DNA of 64,000 nucleotides from Paenibacillus spongiae (GCF_024734895.1 NZ_CP091430.1:3676501-3740500), one strand, 5' to 3'. Numbered from the stretch's first letter, positions 18,021-27,137 are shown. Notes: generated by a model not told the origin, from the sequence alone. Numbers and translations are program-made.

Positions 18021-18470
18021 TCATCGGCGTCCGCGGAAAGTTCGGCGAAAGTTCTCAACCCATTTGTCCGGAATTTCCCACGGGATGAAGTGTCCACCAT
18101 GTGAGTGAGCTGCGATGTTGACATGGTTATACCAAGGAGCGCGATCGCTGTCGAGAAAGTTCCGTACGCGGTTTTCGGTCGTAATGCCCGGCGGATTTTC
18201 GTTGCCCACGAAGGTTATACCGGTTGGTGCCTCAATGACAGGCCAACGATCATGAACGGAGGTCCATGGATATCGGTTGGCGTTCGCATAGACGCGCATC
18301 GAGGTTTCGATAGCGTTGTTTACCCAGAAAATTGTTGCATGTGTAAGGATGTCGTTCTTCGAAAAGACATTCTCGACGTTACCGTTGCTGTCGCTCCATC
18401 TTGCCCATCGTCTAGGATCCATGCGAGCATTCCTACAATATTCAAAATCTCCGTCCCGATATAAGAACTA
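18021..18470 (-). pseudogene. 5'-truncated epoxide hydrolase (alpha/beta-hydrolase) relic
   Basis: The 133 C-terminal residues are open (WARWSDSNGNVE, ILTHATIFWVNNAIETSMRVY, AAHSHGGHFIPWE) and match the end of microsomal-type epoxide hydrolases, including the catalytic-His region HSHGGHF. The preceding family segment VGMLAWILD lies in another frame just upstream (about 18420-18450). The gene is thus frameshifted and lacks its N-terminal two thirds, including the nucleophile. Confidence 0.7.
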
Positions 18471-18514
18471 ATGTGATTCAAGTCTGAATGTTCTAGAGTG
18501 AAAGGGGAGATACA

Positions 18515-19039
18515 TTGAGCAAAAAACAAAAGATAATAGTAAATATTTCAATAGGATTGAACATATTACTTATCTCAATTGCAGCTTGGGGATATATGAA
18601 GATGAAATTTGTAAAAGAACAAATATTCATAGTTGAGGTTCAACATAATTTAGTAGAATTGGAAGGCTTGATTGCGAAACAAAAAGAAGATAATTGGTCA
18701 GAACCCAACTTGGTAACGACTGAATTGGGAGACGTACTGAACGGAATTTGGCTTGGGATCACAACTGGGGAACAATTAGGAACGCTCTCCAAAAGTGAAA
18801 AAGAAACGCTGAATAACTTGTACAATAAATTAAAGCAATTTCCTAATGATGAGTTATATCGATTTGCTGATTTAACCGAAGAGGACAAAGTATATTTTGA
18901 AAAGTTGCAAGAAATACTTCGTGAAGTTGGGCTAGGGCTAAGAATTCCAGTTAGTGGTAGTATGAAATACTTTATAAACCAAGCAGAGGAATTAGAAGGG
19001 AAATTGAGGTTCCACTGCATTAGATTAACGATTTCTTAA
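18515..19039 (+). CDS. Hypothetical membrane-anchored protein
   Basis: A 174-residue protein with an N-terminal transmembrane or signal-anchor segment (ISIGLNILLISIAAWGYM) and a hydrophilic helical extracytoplasmic domain. TTG 18515 follows GGGGAGA. The sequence is clearly AT-richer than the surrounding genes and follows a set of gene relics, suggesting separate acquisition. No family or catalytic motif was recognised. Confidence 0.65.
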   Translation: MSKKQKIIVNISIGLNILLISIAAWGYMKMKFVKEQIFIVEVQHNLVELEGLIAKQKEDNWSEPNLVTTELGDVLNGIWLGITTGEQLGTLSKSEKETLNNLYNKLKQFPNDELYRFADLTEEDKVYFEKLQEILREVGLGLRIPVSGSMKYFINQAEELEGKLRFHCIRLTIS

Positions 19040-19233
19040 TTAGCTAGGAGTCTGTAATTTGTCTAAACTCCTAAACTAACTTACTATAGAGATAGAGCGA
19101 AGGTTTGGGGAGCACACATAACGTGTGCGGCTAAGCAAGAGCCTCTTGTCATGGGGTATCAGAAACCTTGAAGATGGCAAGGATTAGAAGCATCGGGTTT
19201 GGTATTTACATATATAAGGGAGTGGAAGTGTCT

Positions 19234-19614
19234 ATGATTAGTAAAGTCGGTCAAATTATGTTGTATGTAAACAATCAAGATGAGGCATTGAATTTTTGGA
19301 CTGAAAAAGTAGGATTTAGTGTCATTTCTGAAGAAAACAATGGTCAGGGAATGAGATGGATTGAAATTGCTCCAACAAAGGACGCAGAAACAAGCATCAT
19401 TCTGCACAATAAGGAATTTGTTGCGAAAATGTCACCTGGATTAAATCTCGGTACACCTTCCTTGATGTTTTTCTCGGAAAATTTCGATCAATTACGCAGC
19501 GACTTATTAAATAAAAATATCAAAGTCGGAGAAACCGTAGCCCTACCTTCCGGCAGAGTATTTAACTTTGCAGATCATGAAGAAAATTACTTTGCAGTAA
19601 TGGAAAAAAAATAA
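19234..19614 (+). CDS. VOC (glyoxalase/bleomycin-resistance) family protein
   Basis: A 126-residue single-domain vicinal-oxygen-chelate protein. The beta-alpha-beta-beta-beta modules are visible (QIMLYVNNQDEALNFWTEKVGF, MRWIEIA, SLMFFSENFDQLRSDL, VFNFADHEENYFAVME). ATG 19234 was preferred to the upstream in-frame start at 19168 because the family begins here and a GGGAGTGGAAG-like site precedes it. Members bind metals and act as glyoxalases, dioxygenases or drug-binding proteins. The role here is unknown. It is AT-rich like the gene before it. Confidence 0.85.
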   Translation: MISKVGQIMLYVNNQDEALNFWTEKVGFSVISEENNGQGMRWIEIAPTKDAETSIILHNKEFVAKMSPGLNLGTPSLMFFSENFDQLRSDLLNKNIKVGETVALPSGRVFNFADHEENYFAVMEKK

Positions 19615-19663
19615 AAGTAACAAGATCATACTTCCTTAAGTACGGCAGTTTCATTCAAGTAAA

Positions 19664-19687
19664 GAAGCCCTTCCTCGGAAGGGCTTC
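19664..19687. terminator. Bidirectional terminator
   Basis: GAAGCCCTTC / GAAGGGCTTC stem between the convergent VOC and dioxygenase genes. Confidence 0.65.
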
Positions 19688-19697
19688 GCTATTGTAG

Positions 19698-20531
19698 TTA
19701 CGATCTTGAGTATAAGAGCGGGAAAAATTCGTTATCGAATTTCTGTCCGTTATACGGATGGGGTCCAAGCAGCTGTACGTTAGGATGCCGTTGCGGGCCT
19801 TCCTGGTAAGCCGTATTGCCCGGCATGAGGTGAGCTACGATCGAGAGCCGCGGATCAGCCGTAAGATTCGGTCCGCTGCCGTGAAACGTAAGCGCGTGAT
19901 GGAAGCTTGCTTGACCGGCTTTCATGATGCAAGGCTCCTCGACCCACTCCCTGTTCTCCGTCGCGAATTTATCGCGCAGTAAATCCAGATTTGGCTCGAA
20001 GAACGTATTGCTGTCTTTGATTATTCCCCACTTGTGCGAACCGAGGATCGTCATCATTCCTCCATTCGTCAAATCCGTATCTTGGAGCGCAATCCACACG
20101 GTCACCATATTGGACGTGTTAGAGCTTTCCCAGTAGCCGTAATCCTGATGCCATCCCACATTTCCGATACGCGACACTTGTCCGTTAAGACCGGGCTTAT
20201 ATATGACTTGGTCATGCCAAAGCCGGATTGAATCTTCATCTAATAAGTCTGCCGCCATTTCACCTAATGCCGGGCTGGTCACAATCTCTCGAACGGTATC
20301 GTTAATCAACCAGCTGTTGTCAACTTTGCGCAGATGGGGCAAGTCGTGGGTGTAAGGCGCATAACTGTGGAATAAAGGCAATCCTTCTCGATCAAAATCA
20401 CGCATCCATACGCGCTCATGCGCTGCGCGGAGCCGGGCGATCTCTTCGTCTGTAAGCAGCTTCGGGCTGATCCAATACCCGTCTCTGTCAAATGCTTGTT
20501 TATCTTCTTGTGTAACTTTTATGCGTTCCAT
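19698..20531 (-). CDS. Phytanoyl-CoA dioxygenase (PhyH) family protein
   Basis: A 277-residue Fe(II)/2-oxoglutarate oxygenase. The iron-binding HxD is in VGWHQDYGYW and the distal His in LTFHGSGPN; the 2-oxoglutarate-binding Arg is probably in DPRLSI. ATG 20531 lies 9 nt after AAGGAGA; the longer frame upstream was not used. It is divergent from an AraC regulator 72 bp away, which likely controls it. Bacterial members hydroxylate small molecules or natural products; the substrate is unknown. Confidence 0.87.
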   Translation of the reverse strand: MERIKVTQEDKQAFDRDGYWISPKLLTDEEIARLRAAHERVWMRDFDREGLPLFHSYAPYTHDLPHLRKVDNSWLINDTVREIVTSPALGEMAADLLDEDSIRLWHDQVIYKPGLNGQVSRIGNVGWHQDYGYWESSNTSNMVTVWIALQDTDLTNGGMMTILGSHKWGIIKDSNTFFEPNLDLLRDKFATENREWVEEPCIMKAGQASFHHALTFHGSGPNLTADPRLSIVAHLMPGNTAYQEGPQRHPNVQLLGPHPYNGQKFDNEFFPLLYSRS

Positions 20532-20602
20532 GGTCTGTTGTCTCCTTGATTCGTTTGGATTCCGTTTTTGAAACACCCTAATCATAAGGGGTTGAACCCG
20601 CG

Positions 20603-21502
20603 TTGACGTTCGAAAAATTGAAGAGTAATATTTTGTACATGAAAATAAATAATGAACAAAATCATTCCGCGCGATGGGGACGAAACGGCGCAGATTTTGG
20701 AGTGCCGCAATTGGAGACGATCGGATTCGACCATGTGAAGAAAGCGTTAACCCTTACGGAGCATTATCATAAAAACTGTTATGAATTCGTAGTGATGGAG
20801 AAAGGGAGGGCCAGCTGGGTTGTAGGCGAAGAAAGATATGAGACGCGGACAGGGGATGTGTTCCATACCCTCCCGAACGAGAAGCATCGCGGATCATTCA
20901 ATGTGATTGAACCATGCCGATTGTGGTGGGTTATGCTCAATGTGCAGCAGCGCGATGAAGACGGAAGATGGCTCGGTTTAAGCAGGTCGGAGGAATTGAG
21001 CTTGCTTCATCTGCTGCAGAAGGTTCGGCGTGTAACACAACCGGGGACACAGGCTGTCCGAAGCTTACGCCGAATAAAGCAGACGATGGAGCAAGGCAGC
21101 AATCTGCCCGCTTTAAACATTCGGCTGGCGCTCTTGGATTTGCTGTTAAGCCTCACCGATATACGCGAGCGTAAACATATATCCCCGGATTTGATTCAAA
21201 GTATGGATTGCATTACATGCGAAATGGAGACAAGACCGGAATGGAACCCTCAATTGCATGAGCTTGCGGCGATCGCCAAGGTAAGTCCGTCCTATTTTCA
21301 TCATATATTTCAAGAACATAAAGGACTTACGCCTAAAGGCTACATGGAATATATTAAAATTTCGGAAGCGGCGAAGCTGCTGAAGGAAACGGAGATGTCC
21401 GTCACAGAGATCGCATTGCGCCTCGGCTACAGCTCATCACAGCATTTTGCCACAGCTTTCGGTAGAACGATGGGCCAAACGCCTACCCGGTGGAGAGGGT
21501 AA
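20603..21502 (+). CDS. AraC-family transcriptional regulator
   Basis: A 299-residue regulator. The N-terminal cupin-like sensor has LTEHYHKNCYEFVVMEKG and TGDVFHTLPNEKH. The C-terminal domain has two HTH motifs (LAAIAKVSPSYFHHIFQEH and VTEIALRLGYSSSQHFATAF). It is divergently arranged with the PhyH dioxygenase. The start is uncertain: TTG 20603 gives the full frame, and ATG 20639 is possible. Confidence 0.87.
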   Translation: MTFEKLKSNILYMKINNEQNHSARWGRNGADFGVPQLETIGFDHVKKALTLTEHYHKNCYEFVVMEKGRASWVVGEERYETRTGDVFHTLPNEKHRGSFNVIEPCRLWWVMLNVQQRDEDGRWLGLSRSEELSLLHLLQKVRRVTQPGTQAVRSLRRIKQTMEQGSNLPALNIRLALLDLLLSLTDIRERKHISPDLIQSMDCITCEMETRPEWNPQLHELAAIAKVSPSYFHHIFQEHKGLTPKGYMEYIKISEAAKLLKETEMSVTEIALRLGYSSSQHFATAFGRTMGQTPTRWRG

Positions 21503-21704
21503 AATTGATGGTCTTCGAAAAACGTCGTTGCTTTTGGTGTTCTTCACTCGTTTTTGGTATCATGAATGTGTTGGACAAGGAAGTCAGCTTTATGAAAAGC
21601 GACGATTCTGGTATTCATTTCTATACTGTGACGAACATCACAGAAATCATTCCAATACGTATCTATTATTGAATACATCGATTTGGACGAAAGGGGACGG
21701 AGAT

Positions 21705-22010
21705 ATGGGACGCTTACAGGAGCATATCGTTTACTTCAAGATCATCCGCCAGAAAGAAACTACAATGTTACGGGGACTTCTTTATCTGGAGGAGAACCGG
21801 CAGCCTACGGTGGAAGATTTCGCGCAATGTTTACGGGAAAGTGGCCACAATGTGCGGATCGAGAACGAGAAGGAGTTTATTTTCCGGGCAACCGACGAAT
21901 CGGGAAACGAATATCTGATTGATATACTAGAGAACTACCAGAAGTCGAATCGGGACCGCCAAGCTGAGAATCTGGCCGGAAGCTTTATGAAGCAGGACCC
22001 GCTGCTGTAA
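21705..22010 (+). CDS. Hypothetical small cytoplasmic protein
   Basis: A 101-residue charged protein. The ATG at 21705 is preceded by AAGGGGACGGAG. It has the pattern LRESGHNVRIENEKEFIFRATDE, suggesting a small alpha/beta fold, but no family was recognised. It is followed by a GTCGCA-type terminator at 22075. Coding character looks normal for the region. Confidence 0.55.
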   Translation: MGRLQEHIVYFKIIRQKETTMLRGLLYLEENRQPTVEDFAQCLRESGHNVRIENEKEFIFRATDESGNEYLIDILENYQKSNRDRQAENLAGSFMKQDPLL

Positions 22011-22074
22011 ATCATTACAAGAATTCAATTGCCGGCAGGCGAATCTGTTCTTTGCCTGAATATACTTCCAAAAA

Positions 22075-22098
22075 GTCGCACAGTTGCGACTTTTTTTT
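22075..22098 (+). terminator. GTCGCA-type terminator hairpin, copy 2
   Basis: GTCGCA-CAGT-TGCGAC followed by eight T, the same stem as at 17451 and 38517. A TACTTCC box stands upstream, as in copy 1. Confidence 0.8.
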
Positions 22099-22215
22099 GT
22101 TTTTACCTCCTAAGCTGCGGCAATGATAAGTAATTTTGAGTGTACGGATACATGGTCCCCTTGTAGGAAACAATTAGATAAATAACGTTCACATTCAGGA
22201 ATCGAGGCTTAGAAA

Positions 22216-22830
22216 ATGATTGATCATAACTGCGACTCTTCCTCCCTAAAGGAGCATTTAGAAAACCGTCTGCTTGAAATCTCTTCATTAGCGCGGCATA
22301 ATATCGAACTATTGAGCAATGAACAGGTATGTCTCATACAAGAGTTCGAAAGTATGCGTAAAATCATGACAGATATTGTAACAACAGCGGCGTCATTCTA
22401 TTTAAAGTGTTATTTATCCCCATATACAGCCAAATACAACGATTTGTCTACTTGCGTCCAGCATTTATCTGAGCGTAAGCATGGCGCGTTAATCGTCGTG
22501 GAACGCCAGGATTCACTAGAATCGCTCATTCGCTCCAACGTCCCAATCGGAGGTACGTTATCCCATGCCTTGATTGAATCCATATTCTTTCCGGGTAATC
22601 CATTGCATGACGGCGCAGTGTTAATTCGTTCTGATACGGTTGTATCGGCTACTAACGTTCTTCCTTTATCTAACCGTATTGTTACGGATCGAAAAATGGG
22701 AATGAGGCATCGTGCGGCGATCGGGTTAACCGAACAATGCGATGCTCTTGTCCTTGTCGTATCTGAAGAGACCGGTCAAGCTTCATTTGCCATTAGCGGG
22801 GTGCTGCATCCCATTAATGTTGTCACATGA
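22216..22830 (+). CDS. cdaS: Diadenylate cyclase CdaS (sporulation type)
   Basis: A 204-residue DisA_N-domain protein that makes the second messenger c-di-AMP from two ATP. The first 75 residues are the helical N-terminal extension typical of CdaS (YojJ). The catalytic DAC domain has HDGAVLI (DGA motif) and MRHRAAIG (RHR motif), plus ALIVVER. It has no transmembrane segment (unlike CdaA) and no DNA-binding domain (unlike DisA). In Bacillus subtilis CdaS is made in the forespore and inhibited by its N-terminal helices. A c-di-AMP riboswitch occurs in this window at about 59050. The gene stands alone between other units. Confidence 0.9.
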   Translation: MIDHNCDSSSLKEHLENRLLEISSLARHNIELLSNEQVCLIQEFESMRKIMTDIVTTAASFYLKCYLSPYTAKYNDLSTCVQHLSERKHGALIVVERQDSLESLIRSNVPIGGTLSHALIESIFFPGNPLHDGAVLIRSDTVVSATNVLPLSNRIVTDRKMGMRHRAAIGLTEQCDALVLVVSEETGQASFAISGVLHPINVVT

Positions 22831-22900
22831 CACGCCGAGACAAAGTGAGTCACTGCTGTGGGACATCTTCGTTCCTAATCCGAAATATCCGGAGTAAAAT

Positions 22901-22912
22901 CGAAACGTTTCG
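22901..22912. promoter_or_regulatory. LacI/CcpA-type operator CGAAACGTTTCG, copy 1
   Basis: A perfect 12-bp palindrome centred on CG, as bound by LacI/GalR-family proteins. It lies 290 bp upstream of the oxidoreductase start, and a second copy lies 130 bp further on, allowing looping. Confidence 0.6.
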
Positions 22913-23034
22913 TTAAATATTTATATGCGAACAAAGAATGTTCACATCTTGATTTATCAAGGGAAAATTTATTGTTGAATAAGAAAAACATGAGTTGATC
23001 GCGCTGGTTAATTCATGTATTCTTGATGTGTATT

Positions 23035-23046
23035 GAAACGTTTCGA
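23035..23046. promoter_or_regulatory. LacI/CcpA-type operator TGAAACGTTTCG, copy 2
   Basis: A second GAAACGTTTC palindrome in the leader of the Gfo/Idh gene. The rest of the 22831-23190 gap shows no other gene. Confidence 0.6.
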
Positions 23047-23190
23047 TTCATTGCAGCACAAGCCGTATTTGGAAGTAAGAATGTTCTAAATGATCGGTAA
23101 AAGTGCTTGTCAGCAAAAGAGGTAATAGGGTTGTTTTGTTACGTATCACATCTATCAAAAACGAATGAGATTGAAGGAGAGGATTTCGAA

Positions 23191-24240
23191 GTGAACACAT
23201 CATCCGTCTATCGAGTAGCTTTTATCGGCTGTGGCAAACGTGCGCATGAACACGCGATCGGCGTACAACCCGACAGCAGGTGTGAGGTTGTCGCGTTGTC
23301 CGATATCTCAACCGCATCTGCCGAAACGCTGAATGCCGAATTTGGATTTCAAGCAAACGTCTATACGGACCATAAGGAAATGCTGGCGAAGGAGAAGCCT
23401 GACGTCGTTCTAATCTGTCTATGGACTCCTCTGCATTTGCCAGTATTTCGTGATTGTGCGGAAGCCGGCGTCAAAGCCGTATTGTGCGAGAAGCCGATGT
23501 CGCCGTCCTGGGGAGATTGCCAAGAAATGAGCCGGATCGCCGAGGAGAAGGGCTGCCAGCTCACATTCTCTCTTCAACGCCGTTTTGCGCAGGGGAATCT
23601 AACCGCACGTCGCCTGATCAAGGAAGGAAAAATCGGACAAGTGCTTCGCATGGATCTATATTCTCCTGCACACCTGCTGGATTGCGGCATTCATACATTA
23701 GACCAGGCTATTAGCTATATGGATGAAACTCCGGCGAAATCGGTGCTTGGAGCGGTCGATACAACTGAAATCTATAACTGGTTCAACGTACCTTCCGAAT
23801 GCGGGGCGTCAGGCCATATTCTATTCGCTAACGGCGTCCACGCCAGCTTCTATTCCGGCGTGATCGATACTTGGGAGCCGACTTCGGATATGACGAAGAT
23901 CTGGGCTGGGGTTCGCGTAACCGGCACAGAGGGCTTTATCGAAGTCATGTGGGACGGGCAAATGATCCGGGGAGTCAACTACGCTGATCCATCCTGGAAG
24001 CCAGAAATGGAATTATCCTCGATGTCCGATCATATGAAAGGCTATGTCCGCCATGCGATCGACTGCTTGGAGACAGGCGAAGAACCCGAAGTTTCGCATC
24101 AAAAGGCATTGCGCGCCTCGGAAATCATCTTTGCTTTCTATGAGTCGGTTCGCAGCAATGCGCGCGTGGAGCTTCCGCTTACCGGCGTGACGGATAGTCC
24201 TTTTATCACGATGCTTGAGAACGGCCAATTTAATAAATAA
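23191..24240 (+). CDS. Gfo/Idh/MocA-family oxidoreductase
   Basis: A 349-residue dehydrogenase with an N-terminal Rossmann segment (VAFIGCGKRAHEHA), the family motif LCEKPMSP, and a C-terminal alpha/beta domain including HLLDCGIHTLDQA. GTG 23191 is 8 nt after AAGGAGAGG, and the longer upstream frame lacks a Rossmann-compatible N-terminus. It is followed 12 bp later by a sugar phosphate isomerase/epimerase. Two GAAACGTTTC operators lie upstream. Together they suggest a carbon-source-controlled catabolic pair; substrate unknown. Confidence 0.9.
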   Translation: MNTSSVYRVAFIGCGKRAHEHAIGVQPDSRCEVVALSDISTASAETLNAEFGFQANVYTDHKEMLAKEKPDVVLICLWTPLHLPVFRDCAEAGVKAVLCEKPMSPSWGDCQEMSRIAEEKGCQLTFSLQRRFAQGNLTARRLIKEGKIGQVLRMDLYSPAHLLDCGIHTLDQAISYMDETPAKSVLGAVDTTEIYNWFNVPSECGASGHILFANGVHASFYSGVIDTWEPTSDMTKIWAGVRVTGTEGFIEVMWDGQMIRGVNYADPSWKPEMELSSMSDHMKGYVRHAIDCLETGEEPEVSHQKALRASEIIFAFYESVRSNARVELPLTGVTDSPFITMLENGQFNK

Positions 24241-24252
24241 GGAGCGGTAGCT

Positions 24253-25020
24253 ATGTCAAGACCAAAGCTTGGTTTAATCGGAATCGTAAACGAAGAAGCG
24301 AAGCAGGACTTCTGGGGCACGATGCAGCGCGTAGCTGAAATCGGCTATGAGGGGATCGAAGGCGGCGGAGAACTGCTAAGCGGAGATGTAAAGGCCAAAG
24401 TCGCACGTTTCCACGAATTAGGACTCCAAGTAGCAACGCACAGCATCGGCAGCAAAGAGCTTCTGCGTGATGAGAAGGAGCTTGACAAATTGATCCGAGA
24501 AGCCCACGCGTTACAGACGAAGGATGTCACCTTCTGGTGGGACGTTGTAGATACACGGGAGCAGTTGCTTCGCGATGCTGAATTGTATAATGCGGCAGGC
24601 GCGCGGTTTGCAGCTGAAGGACTAAGATTTTGCTACCACAACCATGCTCATGAGTTCCAAAGAACATTCAACGGCATTTACTCGTTGGATATTTTAGCAG
24701 AGTACACGGATCCCAAGAACCTATACTTCCGTTTGGATGTCGCCTGGATTACGCTTGGCGGCGCCGATCCGGCACACATCCTTCGCAAGATGGCGGGCCG
24801 CGTACCGGCCATCCATTTGAAAGACGTCTACAGCACCGACGAAGTCGGAAAGTGGACTGCTGTCGGTACGGGTGAAGTGAAAATTAAGGAATCCATTGAA
24901 GCGGCAGAGGAAATCGGAGTTGAATGGATGACTGTCGAACAGGACCAGCTCCGCAACCTTACTGGTTTCGAGACTGCGACGGTCAGCTATCTGAACCTGA
25001 AAGAGAAGGGTCTGCTTTAA
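24253..25020 (+). CDS. Sugar phosphate isomerase/epimerase (TIM barrel)
   Basis: A 255-residue xylose isomerase-like TIM-barrel protein with metal-ligand strands (EGIEGGGE, CYHNHAHEF, FRLDVAWI, IHLKDVY, MTVEQDQ). ATG 24253 follows AAGGAGCGG and lies 12 bp after the oxidoreductase, so the pair is probably one operon. The YHNHAHEF motif is typical of epimerase/dehydratase members acting on keto-sugars or inosose. Confidence 0.9.
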   Translation: MSRPKLGLIGIVNEEAKQDFWGTMQRVAEIGYEGIEGGGELLSGDVKAKVARFHELGLQVATHSIGSKELLRDEKELDKLIREAHALQTKDVTFWWDVVDTREQLLRDAELYNAAGARFAAEGLRFCYHNHAHEFQRTFNGIYSLDILAEYTDPKNLYFRLDVAWITLGGADPAHILRKMAGRVPAIHLKDVYSTDEVGKWTAVGTGEVKIKESIEAAEEIGVEWMTVEQDQLRNLTGFETATVSYLNLKEKGLL

Positions 25021-25027
25021 ATTTTTC

Positions 25028-25062
25028 GCCACACGATCTTTTGACGATCGTGTGGCTTTTTC
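25028..25062 (+). terminator. Rho-independent terminator
   Basis: GCCACACGATC / GATCGTGTGGC stem followed by TTTTT. Confidence 0.88.
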
Positions 25063-25185
25063 ATTTTTACGGCTTTTTCTCGTATAATTGGTGAGTCAAC
25101 CTTAGGGTTCGCAGCGTTAGCCCTATCATATTTAGGGATCAATTGCGGCAATTTAAACGAAAATCAATTTATTAAAGGAGCTCAC

Positions 25186-25848
25186 ATGGAATCGAAAAGA
25201 GCAGCAGCTGAAAAAGCTGTAGAGTATATTCGGAACGGTATGATTATCGGACTAGGTACAGGGTCTACGGCTTATTGGGCTATTCAAAAATTAGGAATTA
25301 ATATCAAGGACGGTCTACGTGTGAAGGCAGTGGCAACTTCCATTCATACTGAAAATTTGGCTAAGGAGTTGAAGATCCCATTAATTTCGATTTCTGAGAT
25401 AGAAGAAATTGATATTACGGTTGATGGCGCTGACGAGGTCGACGATGAGTGGAACTTAATAAAAGGCGGGGGAGGAGCACATTTACGTGAGAAAATCGTA
25501 GCTTCTATGAGTAAGGAGCTTATCATTGTTGTTGATGAAAGCAAAAAAGTAAATCGATTAGGAAAATTTCCTCTGCCTGTTGAAATTGTGATATTCAACT
25601 ATGAGAATACGCAGAAAAAGCTTAGTACGCTTGGATGTGTTCCACAATTGAGGATTCGTGATAACAAACCATTCCTTACAGATAACGGAAATTACATTGT
25701 TGATTGTGACTTTGGAAGTATAGGCCAGCCAAGAGAACTTCATACCGCGATCAATAGCATACCAGGAGTCGTAGAGAATGGACTATTTATTAAGATGGCA
25801 ACAAAAGTGATTATTGGTTACCAAGATGGATCTGTTAAAGAACAATGA
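25186..25848 (+). CDS. rpiA: Ribose-5-phosphate isomerase A
   Basis: A 220-residue enzyme that interconverts ribose 5-phosphate and ribulose 5-phosphate in the pentose phosphate pathway. Family motifs are complete: GLGTGSTA, DGADEVD and KGGGGAHLREK (with the active-site Glu/Lys region), and the C-terminal VENGLF. ATG 25186 follows AAAGGAG. It is monocistronic, with terminators on both sides. The gene is AT-richer than the pentose-phosphate block at the window start. Confidence 0.95.
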   Translation: MESKRAAAEKAVEYIRNGMIIGLGTGSTAYWAIQKLGINIKDGLRVKAVATSIHTENLAKELKIPLISISEIEEIDITVDGADEVDDEWNLIKGGGGAHLREKIVASMSKELIIVVDESKKVNRLGKFPLPVEIVIFNYENTQKKLSTLGCVPQLRIRDNKPFLTDNGNYIVDCDFGSIGQPRELHTAINSIPGVVENGLFIKMATKVIIGYQDGSVKEQ

Positions 25849-25853
25849 TCCTA

Positions 25854-25885
25854 ACGAGCAGGCGCCGCGGCAGCCTGCTCGTTTT
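25854..25885 (+). terminator. Rho-independent terminator after rpiA
   Basis: CGAGCAGGC / GCCTGCTCG stem followed by TTTT. Confidence 0.8.
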
Positions 25886-26018
25886 AAAGTACCATTTTTT
25901 CCAAATGCAATATTGTCGCCTTACCGGTATGAAATTAGCCGAGATGGTTCACATTAAGCCAAGTTAAAAAGAACATTGGTGTTAATGGAGTTCAATAAAG
26001 TTAAAAGAGGGAGCGTCT

Positions 26019-27137
26019 ATGTACCGCTGGCAATCCAAAATTGCACTGCTGATCATTCTTTTCATCATAATCTTCAGTCTAGGCCTTACAAGAGCAGAAG
26101 CCGATTCAAAAACGGATGAAGAAGTTGCCGCTTTTTTATCTCGATTGTTCGTTTGCCGTGACCGTTCATTGGTCGAGCAAAATAAAAAGAACATGGAGGA
26201 TTTTTACCTCCCGGGGCTTCCATCAAGTGAAGCAGCATTACGGCATGAAGTGGATAGTTCAACTTATGTGAATACATGGGCCCAGAAAAGGGGAATGCAT
26301 ATCACCAAGGCGACCAGCGAGATTCGCATTGTACGCATCAAGTTCAGCACAGATATAGCAAAAGTATCTTTCGTACAATCGTTAAAACTAAGCTATGTTT
26401 ACGATGATCGTAATTTGCCGGAGCAATCCATGGGCATCGGGACTCGGCATGCGGTTGTATTAAAAAAAATGGGCGCCAGATGGTTCGTTAGCAGTGAATG
26501 GTACTTGGATCCCCTTGAAGAAAATCCGAATTTGATTCCGGAGTCTGTCGACGGCTATGCACCGGCTAAAGTGCCGCGCCCGGGGCTTTCATTAGGCCGT
26601 CATTATAACCGTCAACGCGCCGTTGCGTATGCCAACAAATATGCGGGGATCGCATGGGGGGCTGGCAATAACCACCGGTATAATCCAAGGTATTTGGATT
26701 ACACGGGTAAAGGGGGGGATTGCACCAATTTTGCTTCCCAAGTTATTGGCGATATCAAGGAGGGCGGCGGATTACGCATGTCCCAAGGGTGGAGGTACTA
26801 CTATCCCAAAGGGGGCAGCCAGTCATGGGTCCAAACCGATGCGTTCAAAAATTTCCTGATTCGTTCAGGCTATGGTACCGTGATTGCTAACGGCCACTAT
26901 TCCGATCTTCTGAAACCGTCAAAGAAATATGCCCATGGCGCGATATCGCGATTGATGCCTGGCGATCTGATCGCCTACGTCATGAAAGGCGATGTGGATC
27001 ATTTTTCAATCGTAGTGGATTTTGACGATAACGGATATCCGCTTGTAAATTCGCATACTGCGGATCGTTACCGGGTTCCGTTCGATCTGGGTTGGGACAA
27101 GCACACCAAATACATTCTGATCCATATGAAAGATTAG
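26019..27137 (+). CDS. Secreted amidase-domain (Amidase_6) protein
   Basis: A 372-residue exported protein. It starts with a signal peptide (IALLIILFIIIFSLGL, cleavage near ADS) and a 170-residue N-terminal domain of unknown role. From about residue 200 an Amidase_6 domain follows (YNRQRAVAYANKYA, catalytic Cys in GGDCTNFASQ, His in DVDHFSIVV, then SHTADRYRVPF). Such domains are cysteine hydrolases related to NlpC/P60 and probably act on peptidoglycan peptides or other amide bonds outside the cell. ATG follows AGAGGGAG. Confidence 0.85.
   Translation: MYRWQSKIALLIILFIIIFSLGLTRAEADSKTDEEVAAFLSRLFVCRDRSLVEQNKKNMEDFYLPGLPSSEAALRHEVDSSTYVNTWAQKRGMHITKATSEIRIVRIKFSTDIAKVSFVQSLKLSYVYDDRNLPEQSMGIGTRHAVVLKKMGARWFVSSEWYLDPLEENPNLIPESVDGYAPAKVPRPGLSLGRHYNRQRAVAYANKYAGIAWGAGNNHRYNPRYLDYTGKGGDCTNFASQVIGDIKEGGGLRMSQGWRYYYPKGGSQSWVQTDAFKNFLIRSGYGTVIANGHYSDLLKPSKKYAHGAISRLMPGDLIAYVMKGDVDHFSIVVDFDDNGYPLVNSHTADRYRVPFDLGWDKHTKYILIHMKD

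Noticed and set aside
21490-21672. 60-residue frame after the AraC gene
   Set aside because: No family, and overlaps the better-supported gene context of the 101-residue protein.
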